Notes: generated by a model not told the origin, from the sequence alone. Positions 16,137-24,312 are shown, counted from the stretch's first letter. The stretch is DNA of 36,188 nucleotides from an uncultured Pseudomonadales bacterium (GCA_947258825.1 CAMYJX010000056.1:21713-57900); one strand, 5' to 3'. A program made the numbers and translations.

Positions 16137-16595
16137 TCACCCCTGAATGCGCACCGTCAACACATCGCAGGGAGCGCCATGCAGGACGGCGTTGGCAGTG
16201 GAGCCAAGCATGACCTGCGGCAGACCGTGCCTGCCGTGAGACCCGATCACGATGAGATCCGCTTCGATCATTTCGGCGTGGGCATGAATCTCGGCGGCCG
16301 GGCGTCCGAACAGCACTGTCACCCTGTCCGGAGATATGCCGAAGCGGGCCACCCGTTCGCGTACGCTATCCGTAATCTCACGGCTTATCTCGGCCTCCAT
16401 GTCCTTGAGCGGCCAGGTAGCGGCAAACGAAGCGCCGTCCATGCCGCTGATGCCCCCCATCATGGGCGGCACCACGGTCGTGACGTAGTAGCTTTCCGCA
16501 ACGCGCGGATCCAGAGCGGTAGCGGCTTCCAGAACCTGATCCCCCTCTTCCGAAGCGTCCAGAGCAACCAGAATTCGCTTGTACCTGCCAATCAT
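16137..16595 (-). CDS. Universal stress protein (single domain)
   Basis: A 152-residue USP. The first strand is RYKRILVALDASEEGDQVL, and the C-terminal GSHGRHGLPQVMLGST fits the G-x2-G-x9-G-(S/T) nucleotide motif, so ATP binding is likely. An unusual Met/Gly-rich stretch (VPPMMGGISGMDG) fills the loop after the second strand. It is 11 bases downstream of the USP at 16607 and 10 bases upstream of the lipoprotein gene, all on the minus strand. Confidence 0.92.
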   Translation of the reverse strand: MIGRYKRILVALDASEEGDQVLEAATALDPRVAESYYVTTVVPPMMGGISGMDGASFAATWPLKDMEAEISREITDSVRERVARFGISPDRVTVLFGRPAAEIHAHAEMIEADLIVIGSHGRHGLPQVMLGSTANAVLHGAPCDVLTVRIQG

Positions 16596-16606
16596 CGCGC
16601 CAACCT

Positions 16607-17050
16607 TCAGTCTTTGATACGGACCGTGAGCACGTCACAATTCGCCCGGTGCAGCACGCCGTTGGCTGTCGAACCCAGCATCAGCCCAAGGCCGTGCTTG
16701 CCGTGGGAGCCGGTAACGATCAGGTCTGCGCCCATGCGCTCGGCGCTGTCGACGATCTGGGTCACCGGCGAGCCGACGCTGACTTGAACTTCATCGCCAC
16801 CGATCCCCTTTTCCGCCGCCATGGCCTGAACCTGAACTTTCGCCTGCGCTTTGGCCTCTTCTTCGAAATTCACGCTGATCTGAGTATATGAGACCATATC
16901 CAGGCCGCCGTAGACGTGCGTTAGAGGCTTGACCACGGTCAATATCGACAGCTTGGCCTTGTGCTCGTCGGCAACCTCGCGAGCCATGGCCAGAACCTGG
17001 CCTGCTTCCTCAGTTACATCGACTGCTGCCAAAACGTGCTTGTATCTCAT
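16607..17050 (-). CDS. Universal stress protein (single domain)
   Basis: A 147-residue USP with first strand MRYKHVLAAVDVTEEAG and nucleotide motif GSHGKHGLGLMLGST. It is the closest relative in the window of the protein at 900-1364, sharing VVKPLTHVYGGLDM and a similar Phe-Glu-rich helix after it. It is the first gene of the minus-strand USP-USP-lipoprotein-nfeD-slipin run and is divergent from the USP at 17244 across a 193-base gap containing two large inverted repeats. Confidence 0.93.
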   Translation of the reverse strand: MRYKHVLAAVDVTEEAGQVLAMAREVADEHKAKLSILTVVKPLTHVYGGLDMVSYTQISVNFEEEAKAQAKVQVQAMAAEKGIGGDEVQVSVGSPVTQIVDSAERMGADLIVTGSHGKHGLGLMLGSTANGVLHRANCDVLTVRIKD

Positions 17051-17099
17051 GGTTTCATCCTTTATCCACTTTAACGCTACGCCGAACGAACGCTCATCG

Positions 17100-17131
17100 G
17101 GGTTTTCCTGAGCTACCGCTTCGGAAAACCC
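17100..17131. promoter_or_regulatory. 9 bp inverted repeat in divergent USP gap
   Basis: GGGTTTTCC (17100-17108) and GGAAAACCC (17123-17131) are exact reverse complements separated by 14 bases. The centre-to-centre distance of 23 bases is near two helical turns, which suits a dimer operator as well as a hairpin. It lies about 50 bases before the minus-strand USP start and beside an AT-rich patch (17141-17152, TATATAAAAT) that could serve as a promoter for either strand. Confidence 0.5.
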
Positions 17132-17159
17132 TTAGAGCATCATATATAAAATGTCCCGA

Positions 17160-17201
17160 CGATGGGTGCTGCGAAGGGGCGCATGAAGTAGCATCCCATC
17201 G
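17160..17201 (+). promoter_or_regulatory. Long stem-loop in the leader of the USP at 17244
   Basis: CGATGGGTGCT (17160-17170) pairs with AGCATCCCATCG (17190-17201) apart from one bulged base, leaving a 19-base loop. It is not followed by a T-run. If transcription starts at the AT-rich patch near 17145, this forms an 11 bp stem in the 5' leader, about 40 bases before the TTG start, and could affect message stability or translation. Confidence 0.45.
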
Positions 17202-17243
17202 TTCGGAACCTCCAGCGAGAAGACCAAGGTGTAGAGGACCAAG

Positions 17244-17690
17244 TTGTATAAGAAAGTTCTGGTCGCCATCGACCTCACCGAAGCCAGCGCGAGCTACGTC
17301 CTGGAGCGTGCGCGCCCGTTCGTAGCCGAAGACGGCGAGCTGTTCGCGGTTCACGTCGTGGAGCCGCAGTACGTCCAGTACAGTTTCGACCCCACCTTCA
17401 CGGGCTCCCTGACCAGATCTCTGGAAGAGGACGCCGTCACCGTCGCCACAAAACGTCTCGACGAGCTTTGCAGCGCCCAGGGCATAGACCAGCAGCATCA
17501 GCGCGTATTCCTGGGGCGCCCGGCAGACAAAATTCACGAGCTCGTCGAGCAGGAAGCGTTCGATCTGATAATCACCGGCTCTCACGGTCAGGAAGGCATG
17601 CGCCTCCTGCTCGGATCAACGGCCAACGCCGTGCTCCATGGATCCCCTGTAGACGTCGCCACCATCCGCATGCCCAAAGGACTCCACTGA
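17244..17690 (+). CDS. Universal stress protein (single domain, TTG start)
   Basis: A 148-residue USP beginning at TTG 17244 (YKKVLVAIDLTEAS follows directly), with AGAGGA six bases upstream. The C-terminal GSHGQEGMRLLLGST fits the G-x2-G-x9-G-(S/T) nucleotide motif. Its stop overlaps the ATG of the next gene by one base (TGATG at 17688), indicating coupled translation with the unknown helical protein. It is divergent from the minus-strand USP at 17050. Confidence 0.92.
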   Translation: MYKKVLVAIDLTEASASYVLERARPFVAEDGELFAVHVVEPQYVQYSFDPTFTGSLTRSLEEDAVTVATKRLDELCSAQGIDQQHQRVFLGRPADKIHELVEQEAFDLIITGSHGQEGMRLLLGSTANAVLHGSPVDVATIRMPKGLH

Positions 17691-18163
17691 TGAGCGATCC
17701 ATCCGACTCTCCCCTATCGGCGTTCCAGAAAGACATCGAGGCGCTGGCTCACGATGTGGAGGAACTGGCAGATGACATAGGCAAGGACTCCAGGCTGATC
17801 CGCGAGGAGATGGTAGGCGCTGAGATCCTGGCAACGAGGGAACTGATCGAGAACCTCGGAATCGTCTGGGAAACCCTGGACGAGTTGAACGATGTGATCG
17901 TCCGTCAGGTCCAGCATCTCGCTCGGGACCAGGCGAAGAGCGTCCGGGATTTTCTGGCAGATCCGGGGCCGGCACAATTCTCCGCGGTGGCGCTGGCCCA
18001 CTGCCAGCGTCGCCTCGAACACATCGCGGAAGGGGTTTCGGAAGCTTCCAGCCTCATGGTCCGCAGCAGCGACCACGCGTCCGATATCCTGTTCGGGCTG
18101 TGGAAACCGTTCTTCGCCGTCATCAACCGCGACTGGCAGGGCAAACGCAGGGCATCCAGCTGA
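17690..18163 (+). CDS. Unknown helical protein coupled to a USP gene
   Basis: A 157-residue protein that I do not recognise. It starts at ATG 17690, overlapping the USP stop by one base. The sequence is mainly amphipathic helix: an acidic N-terminal half (IEALAHDVEELADDIGKDS), a central EILATRELIENLGIVWETLDELND, and a C-terminal SLMVRSSDHASDILFGLWKPFF. Heptad-like spacing suggests a coiled coil or helical bundle, and phasin-like or membrane-surface roles are possible but unsupported. There is no signal peptide and only one Cys. Coupling to a USP and the globin gene 71 bases on suggest a low-oxygen stress setting. Confidence 0.72.
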   Translation: MSDPSDSPLSAFQKDIEALAHDVEELADDIGKDSRLIREEMVGAEILATRELIENLGIVWETLDELNDVIVRQVQHLARDQAKSVRDFLADPGPAQFSAVALAHCQRRLEHIAEGVSEASSLMVRSSDHASDILFGLWKPFFAVINRDWQGKRRASS

Positions 18164-18234
18164 TGATGGGATAACGGTCGTGATAGAAACCTTTGGAGTG
18201 GCGTCGTGGCAGCCCTGAGCAACCTGGCGCGCGG

Positions 18235-18669
18235 ATGCTGAATAACCCTCTTTTCGACGCGAGCTACGCGCGCATGTTCGGCAGCGACGTCACCATCGAC
18301 GAAAGTTCAGACGGCTTTTTCGAAACCTTCTACCGACATTTTCTGCAGGCGCCCGACATCCATGAGCTGTTCCGCGAGACGGACATGCAACGTCAGGTGG
18401 TCATGTTGCGAAAATCCTTCTTCCAGCTCGCCGCCTTCTACGTCACCAGCAGCCCGTCGGCAGAGCTGGAACGTATCGGCTTCATCCATCACCGGCTCGG
18501 CGTGAACAGCAATCATTTCGATCGCTGGCTGGATGCCCTGGTGGCTACCGTGGCTGAGGAGGATCCGCTGTGCGACGAGGCGACGGAGCTCGCCTGGCGA
18601 TGGGCCATGACCCCGGGGATCACCTATCTGAAGCTCTTCAACTACTACCAGAAAAATTCCGGTTCGTGA
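18235..18669 (+). CDS. Single-domain globin, sensor-globin-like
   Basis: A 144-residue globin. The stretch ERIGFIHHRLGV matches the F-helix H-x-R-(I/L)-G pattern of globin-coupled sensors, placing the haem-binding His at H85 (H86 is the alternative). Aromatic residues early in the chain (FFETFYRHF, about 28-36) fit the B helix. It ends without any output domain, unlike a classical globin-coupled sensor. Its stop overlaps the GTG start of the FixL-like kinase (GTGA, 18666-18669), so the two are translationally coupled. A role in sensing or delivering oxygen or NO to that kinase is inferred. ATG 18235 is where globin similarity starts; a clear Shine-Dalgarno is lacking. Confidence 0.82.
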   Translation: MLNNPLFDASYARMFGSDVTIDESSDGFFETFYRHFLQAPDIHELFRETDMQRQVVMLRKSFFQLAAFYVTSSPSAELERIGFIHHRLGVNSNHFDRWLDALVATVAEEDPLCDEATELAWRWAMTPGITYLKLFNYYQKNSGS

Positions 18670-20032
18670 CCTTTCCCGACACCAACAGCCTGCCGCTGCC
18701 GGTTTTTACGGCGGATGCGAACGGGAGCATCACCCATGTCAATGCTGCCTGGCGCAAGGTTTTTTCTGCAGGCGTGGGTGATCGGTGGCTAACCGTCTTC
18801 CCCGATGTTGTTGCCGAGGATTTCGAAGGCCGGTGGCGCGCCTACCAACCCAACCAGCCGCCGCTGCGGCTGCGCAGCGGCGTCGTAACCACCGCGGGTG
18901 AGCCGCGGGTTTTCGAGATCCATTGTCAGCCCGGTCTGGCAACAGAAAACGACCCGCTCCGGCTGATGGCTACGCTGGTCGATGTGACCGATCAGGTTCG
19001 CGGCGAAGCCGAGATCCTGGCGATACTGGATACCGCCGTGGACGCGATCATCATCATGGATGAGGAAGGACGCATGGAGCGTCTGAACGAAGCGGCGGTT
19101 CGGCTTTTCGGCTATGCGGCCAGCGAGCTGCAGGACCAGCCCGTGACCATGCTGATGCCGGAACCACACCGTTCACGGCACGAAGGCTACGTGCGGCACT
19201 ATCTGACCACCGGAGAGAAACGCATCATCGGTAAGGGTCGCGAGCTGCAGGCGGGCGGTCCGAGCAGCAGGCGGCTCGCGAAGCGTTGGCAGAGCAGCGT
19301 GAAAGGCTCGCCCACGTCGGTCGCCTTTCCACCATGGGAGAGATGACCGCCAGCATCGCGCACGAGATCAACCAGCCGCTCACCGCCATATCCATGTACG
19401 CCCAGTCCAGCATCAAGCTGATCGAACGGGGAAATGCCGATCCGGACAAACTGCGCGCCGCCCTGGAAAAACTGAACACCCAGAGCCTGCGCGCCGGCGC
19501 CATCATCGAGCGCATTCAGCGCTTCGCCAGACCCCAGCAGGGCCAGCAGGAAATGACCCGGCTGTCCGTATTGCTCACCGACCTGCTGAAGCTGGCGGAA
19601 AGCGACGCGCGTCTGCATGAAGTGGAGCTGAAATTCGAGCTGGACCAGGATCTGCCCGCGGTGCTGTGCGACCCCATTCAGATTCAGCAGGTGGCGCTGA
19701 ACCTGATACGCAACGCCATCGACGCCATGAGCGAGATACACCGCGCCTTCGGGCGGACCATCGTCATCCAGACGCGGGCCGTCAGCCCTCAGATGGTGGA
19801 AGTAGCCGTGGTCGATCAGGGCCCCGGGGTTGCCGAAGACGTCGAAGACCTGTTATTTACCCCCTTCCACACCACAAAAAAGGACGGTATGGGAATGGGC
19901 CTGTCGATCTGCCGGACCATCATCGCGCAACACGGCGGGGTGCTCAGCTTTCGGAACAACGAAAACTGCGGAGCCAGCTTTTACTTCACCCTGCCCGTAG
20001 AGGTCATCCCGGATGAGCAGCCGGATGAGTGA
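18666..20032 (+). pseudogene. fixL: FixL-like oxygen-sensor histidine kinase, internal deletion and frameshift
   Basis: Starts at GTG 18666. A first PAS domain (about residues 8-110) is followed by a FixL-type haem PAS with the proximal His kept (H172 in SRHEGY) and R192 in IIGKGR, equal to B. japonicum H200 and R220 with identical spacing. At about 19246-19262 the frame changes, and some 36 residues forming the last PAS strands are missing. The kinase continues in another frame from SEQQAAREAL to 20032, with H-box SIAHEINQP (His codon 19361), N-box LNLIRNAIDAM and G-boxes DQGPGV and GMGMGLS. Total length is not a multiple of three. An imperfect direct repeat CGAGC(T/A)GCAGGCGG (19241-19254, 19261-19274) flanks the junction. 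It normally phosphorylates FixJ to activate cbb3 oxidase genes. Confidence 0.85.
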
Positions 20033-20464
20033 CCAGGTGCCGACCGTTTTTGTCGTGGACGATGACGAACCGGTACGCGACGCCGTTGCCATGCTCCTGG
20101 AGACCGTAGACCTCCCCTGCGAGACCTTCTCCAGCGCCAGGGACTTTCTCGACACCGCAAACCGTTTCGCGATCAGGAGCTGCTGGACCGCGTTCAGGAA
20201 GCGCTGTCAGTGGATGAAGCCCAGCGCGCGGAATACGCTGGGCTGGAAGAAGTGCGGGCCAGAGTAGCTTCGCTGACGCCGCGGGAAAAGGAAGTATTCC
20301 TGCGCGTCGCCGACGGCCAGGCCAACAAGGTTGTCGCCATCGACCTGGGCATCAGCGAGCGCACCGTCGAGATCCACCGCAGTCAGGTCATGCAGAAGAC
20401 GGGGGCGCGAACCCTGGCGGACCTCGTTCGGATGAAAATCAACCTGGAGCGCGCCGGCGACTGA
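20025..20464 (+). pseudogene. fixJ: FixJ-like response regulator, receiver core deleted
   Basis: The N-terminus (VFVVDDDEPVRDAVAMLLE to SSARDFLDT) is a FixJ receiver start with the acidic pocket. At about 20150-20165 the frame changes, and the reading resumes at PFRDQELLDRVQEALS, the end of the receiver. Some 60 residues including the phospho-acceptor Asp and the Thr/Ser switch residue are gone. The C-terminal LuxR-type HTH (LTPREKEVFLRVADG to RTLADLVRMKI) is intact in the second frame. The start is taken as ATG 20025, overlapping the kinase stop; ATG 20013 is possible. As it stands it would give only a short truncated product, so it is either a dead gene or an assembly error. Confidence 0.82.
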
Positions 20465-20575
20465 CTGAAGCGCCTCACTTTCCGGTTGTCTTAAGTAAAA
20501 GCCCGTATTCTCCGCAACCGCATCAGCATCTAGCGTTGCATATGTTCAGATGGCACGAGGACGAATGGCGGTCGG

Positions 20576-20968
20576 ATGGAGGAATCCCGCGTAATCGTCA
20601 TCGACGGAGACCCGGCAGTCCGCGACAGCCTGGCCACGTTGATGGAGCTGAACGGTCATGCGGTAGTGACCTATGCCTCCGGACGCGAGTTTCTTCGCGA
20701 CGCCGATGGCGACGACATCGTCGCACCTGCCGAGCATTCGAAGAACATCGACTGCGTCATCTGCGAGGCGGAATTGCCGGACATTTCCGGCGTGGACCTC
20801 TACCAGGCGTTCCATGCCCACCACCCGGATACCCGCTTTGCGCTGCTTACGAGCCGCAAAGACAGTGGAACCACGACCCGGGCGCACGATCTGGGCATCC
20901 AGGATGTTTTCAGCAAGCCCCTGGTGCACCGCAAGCTGGTGCGATTCGTCGGCAAGCGTGCCTCCTGA
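20576..20968 (+). CDS. Stand-alone FixJ-like receiver with Glu at the phospho-acceptor site
   Basis: A 130-residue receiver domain without an output domain. Its N-terminus (RVIVIDGDPAVRDSLATLMELNG) resembles FixJ. Acidic pocket residues D10 and D12, switch T92 (LLTSR) and K114 (FSKPL) are kept, but the phospho-acceptor Asp is E64 in VICEAELPDISG. Asp-to-Glu changes here often mimic phosphorylation, so the domain may be permanently on or act as a docking partner. It lies 111 bases after fixJ and before the cco operon. The ribosome site is weak. Confidence 0.85.
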   Translation: MEESRVIVIDGDPAVRDSLATLMELNGHAVVTYASGREFLRDADGDDIVAPAEHSKNIDCVICEAELPDISGVDLYQAFHAHHPDTRFALLTSRKDSGTTTRAHDLGIQDVFSKPLVHRKLVRFVGKRAS

Positions 20969-20986
20969 GCGCCTCTCTGAGCCGCC

Positions 20987-21017
20987 TTCCCGGCTGGATG
21001 TCCCAGCCTCTCGGGAA
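20987..21017 (+). terminator. Strong hairpin between regulator genes and ccoN
   Basis: TTCCC-GGCTGG (20987-20997) pairs with CCAGCC (21003-21008) and, after a 4-base bulge, GGGAA (21013-21017), giving 11 base pairs around the loop ATGTC. It starts 18 bases after the receiver stop and is not followed by a long T-run. It probably separates the regulator transcript from the cco operon. Between it and the ccoN start (21018-21132) I see no TTGAT-N4-ATCAA or TTGA-N6-TCAA box. Confidence 0.45.
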
Positions 21018-21132
21018 TTACGGATAGGCCGGCATCCGACGGCTGCCTAAGCTGCCGACCCACAAATTTCAGTCACCGTTGCGGATGGCGCTCGGCGTAT
21101 CTCCGCCCACACACAACCAATAAGGAAGAAAC

Positions 21133-22596
21133 GTGACCGAGGATACTCCTTACAACCTCCAGGTGGTGCGTTGGTTTGCCGTGATGACCGTCGTCTGGGG
21201 CATCGTGGGCATGGCGGTGGGGGTACTCCTCGCCGGCCAGCTGGCCTGGCCGGCGCTCAACTTCGACATCCCCTGGCTGTCATTCGGCCGCCTCCGACCT
21301 CTGCACACCAACGCGGTGATCTTCGCGTTCGGCGGATGCGCCCTCATGGCCAGCGCCTTCTATGTGGTTCAGAGAACCTGTAAAGCGCCGCTGATTTCCA
21401 ACAGTCTGGCTCAATTCGTGTTCTGGGGCTGGCAGACGGTCATCGTGCTGGCCGCCATCACGCTGCCCCTGGGCCTGACCACCACCAAGGAATACGCTGA
21501 GCTGGAATGGCCCATCGATATCCTCATCGCGCTGGTCTGGGTCGCCTTCGGCATCGTGTTCTTCGGCACCATTGCCAAACGGACGGTCCAGCATATTTAC
21601 GTCGCGAACTGGTTCTTCGGCGCGCTGATCATCGGCGTCGCCATCCTGCACATCTTCAACAGCCTGGCGCTGCCCGTCTCTCTGACCAAGAGCTATTCCA
21701 TCTATTCCGGCTCCGTGGACGCCATGATGCAGTGGTGGTACGGACACAACGCGGTAGGCTTTTTCCTGACCGCCGGCTTCCTGGGCATCATGTACTACTT
21801 CGTGCCCAAACAGGCGGGCAGGCCCGTGTACTCCTATCGCCTGTCCATCGTCCACTTCTGGGCGCTGATCGCCATCTACGTCTGGGCGGGACCCCATCAC
21901 CTGCACTACACCTCTCTGCCGGACTGGGCTCAGAGCGTGGGCATGGTGATGTCTCTGGTGCTGCTCGCACCCTCCTGGGGCGGTATGATCAACGGCATCA
22001 TGACGCTGTCCGGCGCCTGGGACAAACTGCGAACCGATCCCATACTCAAGTTTCTCATCGTCTCCCTGTCCTTCTATGGCATGTCCACCTTCGAAGGGCC
22101 CATGATGTCCATCAAGACGATAAACGCGCTGTCCCACAACACCGACTGGACCATCGGTCACGTGCATTCCGGCGCCCTGGGCTGGGTCGCCATGGTCAGC
22201 ATCGGCGCCATGTACCACCTGATTCCGCTGCTGTTCGGCCGCAAGGCCGGTGAGATGTACAGCGTCAAGCTGATCAACCTGCACTTCTGGATGTCCACGC
22301 TGGGCACCGTCCTCTACATCGCGTCCATGTGGGTAAACGGCCTGCTGCAGGGTCTGATGTGGCGCGCGACCAGCATCGACGGCACGCTCACCTACTCGTT
22401 CGTCGAATCTCTGGAGGCCAGCTATCCCGGGTACTACGTGAGGTTCATCGGCGGCGCCATCTTCTTCGCCGGCATGCTGGTGATGGCCTACAACGTCTAC
22501 AGAACCGTTCGCGGCGAAACTCGGGAGGAAGCCGCGGCGCCTGCGACGCCGCTGGTATCCACCGCCGCTGCAGGCGCAACGGGAGGTGGCGCATGA
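21133..22596 (+). CDS. ccoN: cbb3-type cytochrome c oxidase subunit I
   Basis: A 487-residue catalytic subunit of the high-affinity cbb3 oxidase, with about 12 membrane helices. It carries a low-spin haem b ligand H58 in LRPLHTNAV, the binuclear-centre region [10 protein letters not shown], and [14 protein letters not shown], the cbb3 CuB His-His region. FEGPMMSIK and HVHSGALGW are also hallmark segments. The start is GTG 21133 with AAGGAAG seven bases before it. The C-terminus overlaps ccoO by ATGA. Low-oxygen respiration fits the FNR/FixLJ setting. Confidence 0.97.
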   Translation: MTEDTPYNLQVVRWFAVMTVVWGIVGMAVGVLLAGQLAWPALNFDIPWLSFGRLRPLHTNAVIFAFGGCALMASAFYVVQRTCKAPLISNSLAQFVFWGWQTVIVLAAITLPLGLTTTKEYAELEWPIDILIALVWVAFGIVFFGTIAKRTVQHIYVANWFFGALIIGVAILHIFNSLALPVSLTKSYSIYSGSVDAMMQWWYGHNAVGFFLTAGFLGIMYYFVPKQAGRPVYSYRLSIVHFWALIAIYVWAGPHHLHYTSLPDWAQSVGMVMSLVLLAPSWGGMINGIMTLSGAWDKLRTDPILKFLIVSLSFYGMSTFEGPMMSIKTINALSHNTDWTIGHVHSGALGWVAMVSIGAMYHLIPLLFGRKAGEMYSVKLINLHFWMSTLGTVLYIASMWVNGLLQGLMWRATSIDGTLTYSFVESLEASYPGYYVRFIGGAIFFAGMLVMAYNVYRTVRGETREEAAAPATPLVSTAAAGATGGGA

Positions 22597-23213
22597 AACA
22601 TGACGTCGTCGAAAAGAACGTCGGCCTGCTGATCGTGCTGATACTGATCGCCGTCAGCTTCGGCGGCATGGTGGAGATCTTCCCCCTGGTCTTCGACAAA
22701 GCAGGCGCAAAACCCATTGACGGGCTCGAGCCCCTCACCGCGGTGCAGCTGGAAGGCCGGGATATCTACATGCGGGAAGGCTGCGCCGTGTGCCATACCC
22801 AGATGGTCCGCGCCCTGCAGTCCGAGACCGCACGCTACGGACACTACTCGGTCGCCGGCGAGGACGTCTACGAGCACCCGTTCCTGTGGGGATCGAAGCG
22901 AACCGGCCCGGATCTGGCCCGTGTCGGTGGGCGCTACAGCGACGACTGGCACCGGGCTCACCTGGCAGATCCCAGGTCCGTCGTGCCGGTTTCCAACATG
23001 CCAGGTTTTCCCTGGCTGTTCGACAACGTCCTGGAAGGCGAGCTCACGGCTGCCAAGATGAAAACCCTCCGCACCCTGGGCGTGCCCTACACGGACACGG
23101 ACATCGAAGGTGCCCGGGACGCGGTGGCGGGGCTCACCGAGGCTGATGCGCTCATCGCCTATCTGCAGAATCTGGGTCTGGACATGCGCGACTATGCCGG
23201 AGGTGGACGATGA
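22593..23213 (+). CDS. ccoO: cbb3 oxidase monohaem cytochrome c subunit
   Basis: A 206-residue membrane-anchored cytochrome c. One N-terminal helix (about 9-28) is followed by the haem motif C64-x2-C67-H68 (CAVCHTQM). [18 protein letters not shown] and SNMPGFPWL, which includes the likely Met ligand, are standard for CcoO. It passes electrons from CcoP to CcoN. ATGA overlaps with ccoN upstream and ccoQ downstream indicate tightly coupled translation. The length is usual. Confidence 0.97.
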   Translation: MKHDVVEKNVGLLIVLILIAVSFGGMVEIFPLVFDKAGAKPIDGLEPLTAVQLEGRDIYMREGCAVCHTQMVRALQSETARYGHYSVAGEDVYEHPFLWGSKRTGPDLARVGGRYSDDWHRAHLADPRSVVPVSNMPGFPWLFDNVLEGELTAAKMKTLRTLGVPYTDTDIEGARDAVAGLTEADALIAYLQNLGLDMRDYAGGGR

Positions 23214-23428
23214 GCGCGTCCGAGTTTTCTCTGATCGCCGTTGCGATCGCGTTCACCGGGCTGGTGATCTGGGTCTATTGGCCTGGCCGCCGGCAGCGCC
23301 TGGAGTCCTTCGGCAGCATGCCGCTTGACGACGACGAGAGTCCGAAAACACCGGACGCCGACCCTGACTCGCTGCTGAACCCGGGCGACGTAACACATCC
23401 CGAAAAAAACAAGGACAAGCGGCTATGA
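23210..23428 (+). CDS. ccoQ: cbb3 oxidase small subunit
   Basis: A 72-residue protein with one membrane helix (about 6-26), the [10 protein letters not shown] boundary, and a hydrophilic acidic tail with several Asp-Pro steps. Size, topology and position between ccoO and ccoP identify it as CcoQ, which stabilises the complex. The usual CcoQ motif of Trp-x-x-x-Arg character is only loosely seen. It overlaps both neighbours by ATGA. Confidence 0.88.
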   Translation: MSASEFSLIAVAIAFTGLVIWVYWPGRRQRLESFGSMPLDDDESPKTPDADPDSLLNPGDVTHPEKNKDKRL

Positions 23429-24297
23429 GCAGCGTATGGAGCTGGTTCGTCATTCTGGGAACCGTTTTGAGCCTGGTAGCCTGTTTGGCTTTTCTGCTCT
23501 CGAACCGCACCACCAGCGGCAAGGAGACCACGGGGCACGATTACGACGGCATTCAGGAGTTCGACAACCCGCTGCCCTTCTGGTGGGTGGCCATGTTCAT
23601 CGTCAGCATTCTGTTCGCTGGTGGCTACCTCATCTACTACCCGGGCCTTGGCAACTTCAGCGGCATCGGCAACTGGTCCTCCGCGGACCAGGTCGCCCGG
23701 GAGCAGCAGGCCCATGAGGCACGCTTCGCTCCGCTCTACGCCAGGCTCGCCCAGCTGGACGAAGCAGGTCTTCACGCCGATCGTCAGGCCCAGCAGGTCG
23801 GCCGGCGCCTGTTCATCAACAACTGCAGCACCTGCCACGGCGTGACGGGACAGGGCGCTTTCGGTTTTCCAAACCTGACGGACGAAGAGTGGATCTGGGG
23901 CGAGGGTTTCGACAAGGTGAAAACCGCTTTGCAGAACGGCCGTCAGGCTGCGATGCCCGGGTGGGCGGCCGCTCTGGGCGATCAGGGTATCGAAGACGTC
24001 ACCCAGCACGTGCTGAGGCTGTCGGGCAGCGAGCACGACCCCGGGGCGGCGGCTCGCGGGGCCGGCCAGTACGCAACCTTCTGCGTGGCCTGTCACGGCC
24101 CGGAGGGCATGGGCAACCCCGTGCTGGGGTCGCCAAACCTGACGAACGACATCTGGCTCTACGGCGGCTCCGCGGAGGCCATCGCTTTCACGCTGCGCCA
24201 CGGTCGAAACGGCAACATGCCCTCCTTCTCCCGCGTGCTGGATCCGGACCAGATTCACATCCTGGCCGGATACGTCACTTCTCTCAGCCAGCGGTAG
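23425..24297 (+). CDS. ccoP: cbb3 oxidase dihaem cytochrome c subunit
   Basis: A 290-residue protein. Two N-terminal helices (about 5-25 and 52-72) flank YDGIQEFDNPLPFWW, the CcoP signature. Two cytochrome c domains follow with haem sites C134-x2-C137-H138 and C220-x2-C223-H224, and Met ligands in AAMPGW and GNMPSF. It receives electrons from soluble cytochromes. It overlaps ccoQ by ATGA, and ccoG follows 15 bases later. Confidence 0.97.
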   Translation: MSSVWSWFVILGTVLSLVACLAFLLSNRTTSGKETTGHDYDGIQEFDNPLPFWWVAMFIVSILFAGGYLIYYPGLGNFSGIGNWSSADQVAREQQAHEARFAPLYARLAQLDEAGLHADRQAQQVGRRLFINNCSTCHGVTGQGAFGFPNLTDEEWIWGEGFDKVKTALQNGRQAAMPGWAAALGDQGIEDVTQHVLRLSGSEHDPGAAARGAGQYATFCVACHGPEGMGNPVLGSPNLTNDIWLYGGSAEAIAFTLRHGRNGNMPSFSRVLDPDQIHILAGYVTSLSQR

Positions 24298-24312
24298 CGT
24301 GACAGGTCTCCC

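Noticed and set aside
18666..20464. Programmed ribosomal frameshifting in fixL and fixJ
   Set aside because: At each junction conserved residues are absent, not merely out of frame, and no slippery heptamer with a downstream structure is evident, so recoding would not restore the proteins.
20639..20652. FNR-box-like TTGAT-GGAG-CTGAA
   Set aside because: Eight of ten consensus positions match, but it lies inside the coding sequence of the receiver gene, about 480 bases before ccoN, and encodes conserved receiver residues, so it is more likely chance.
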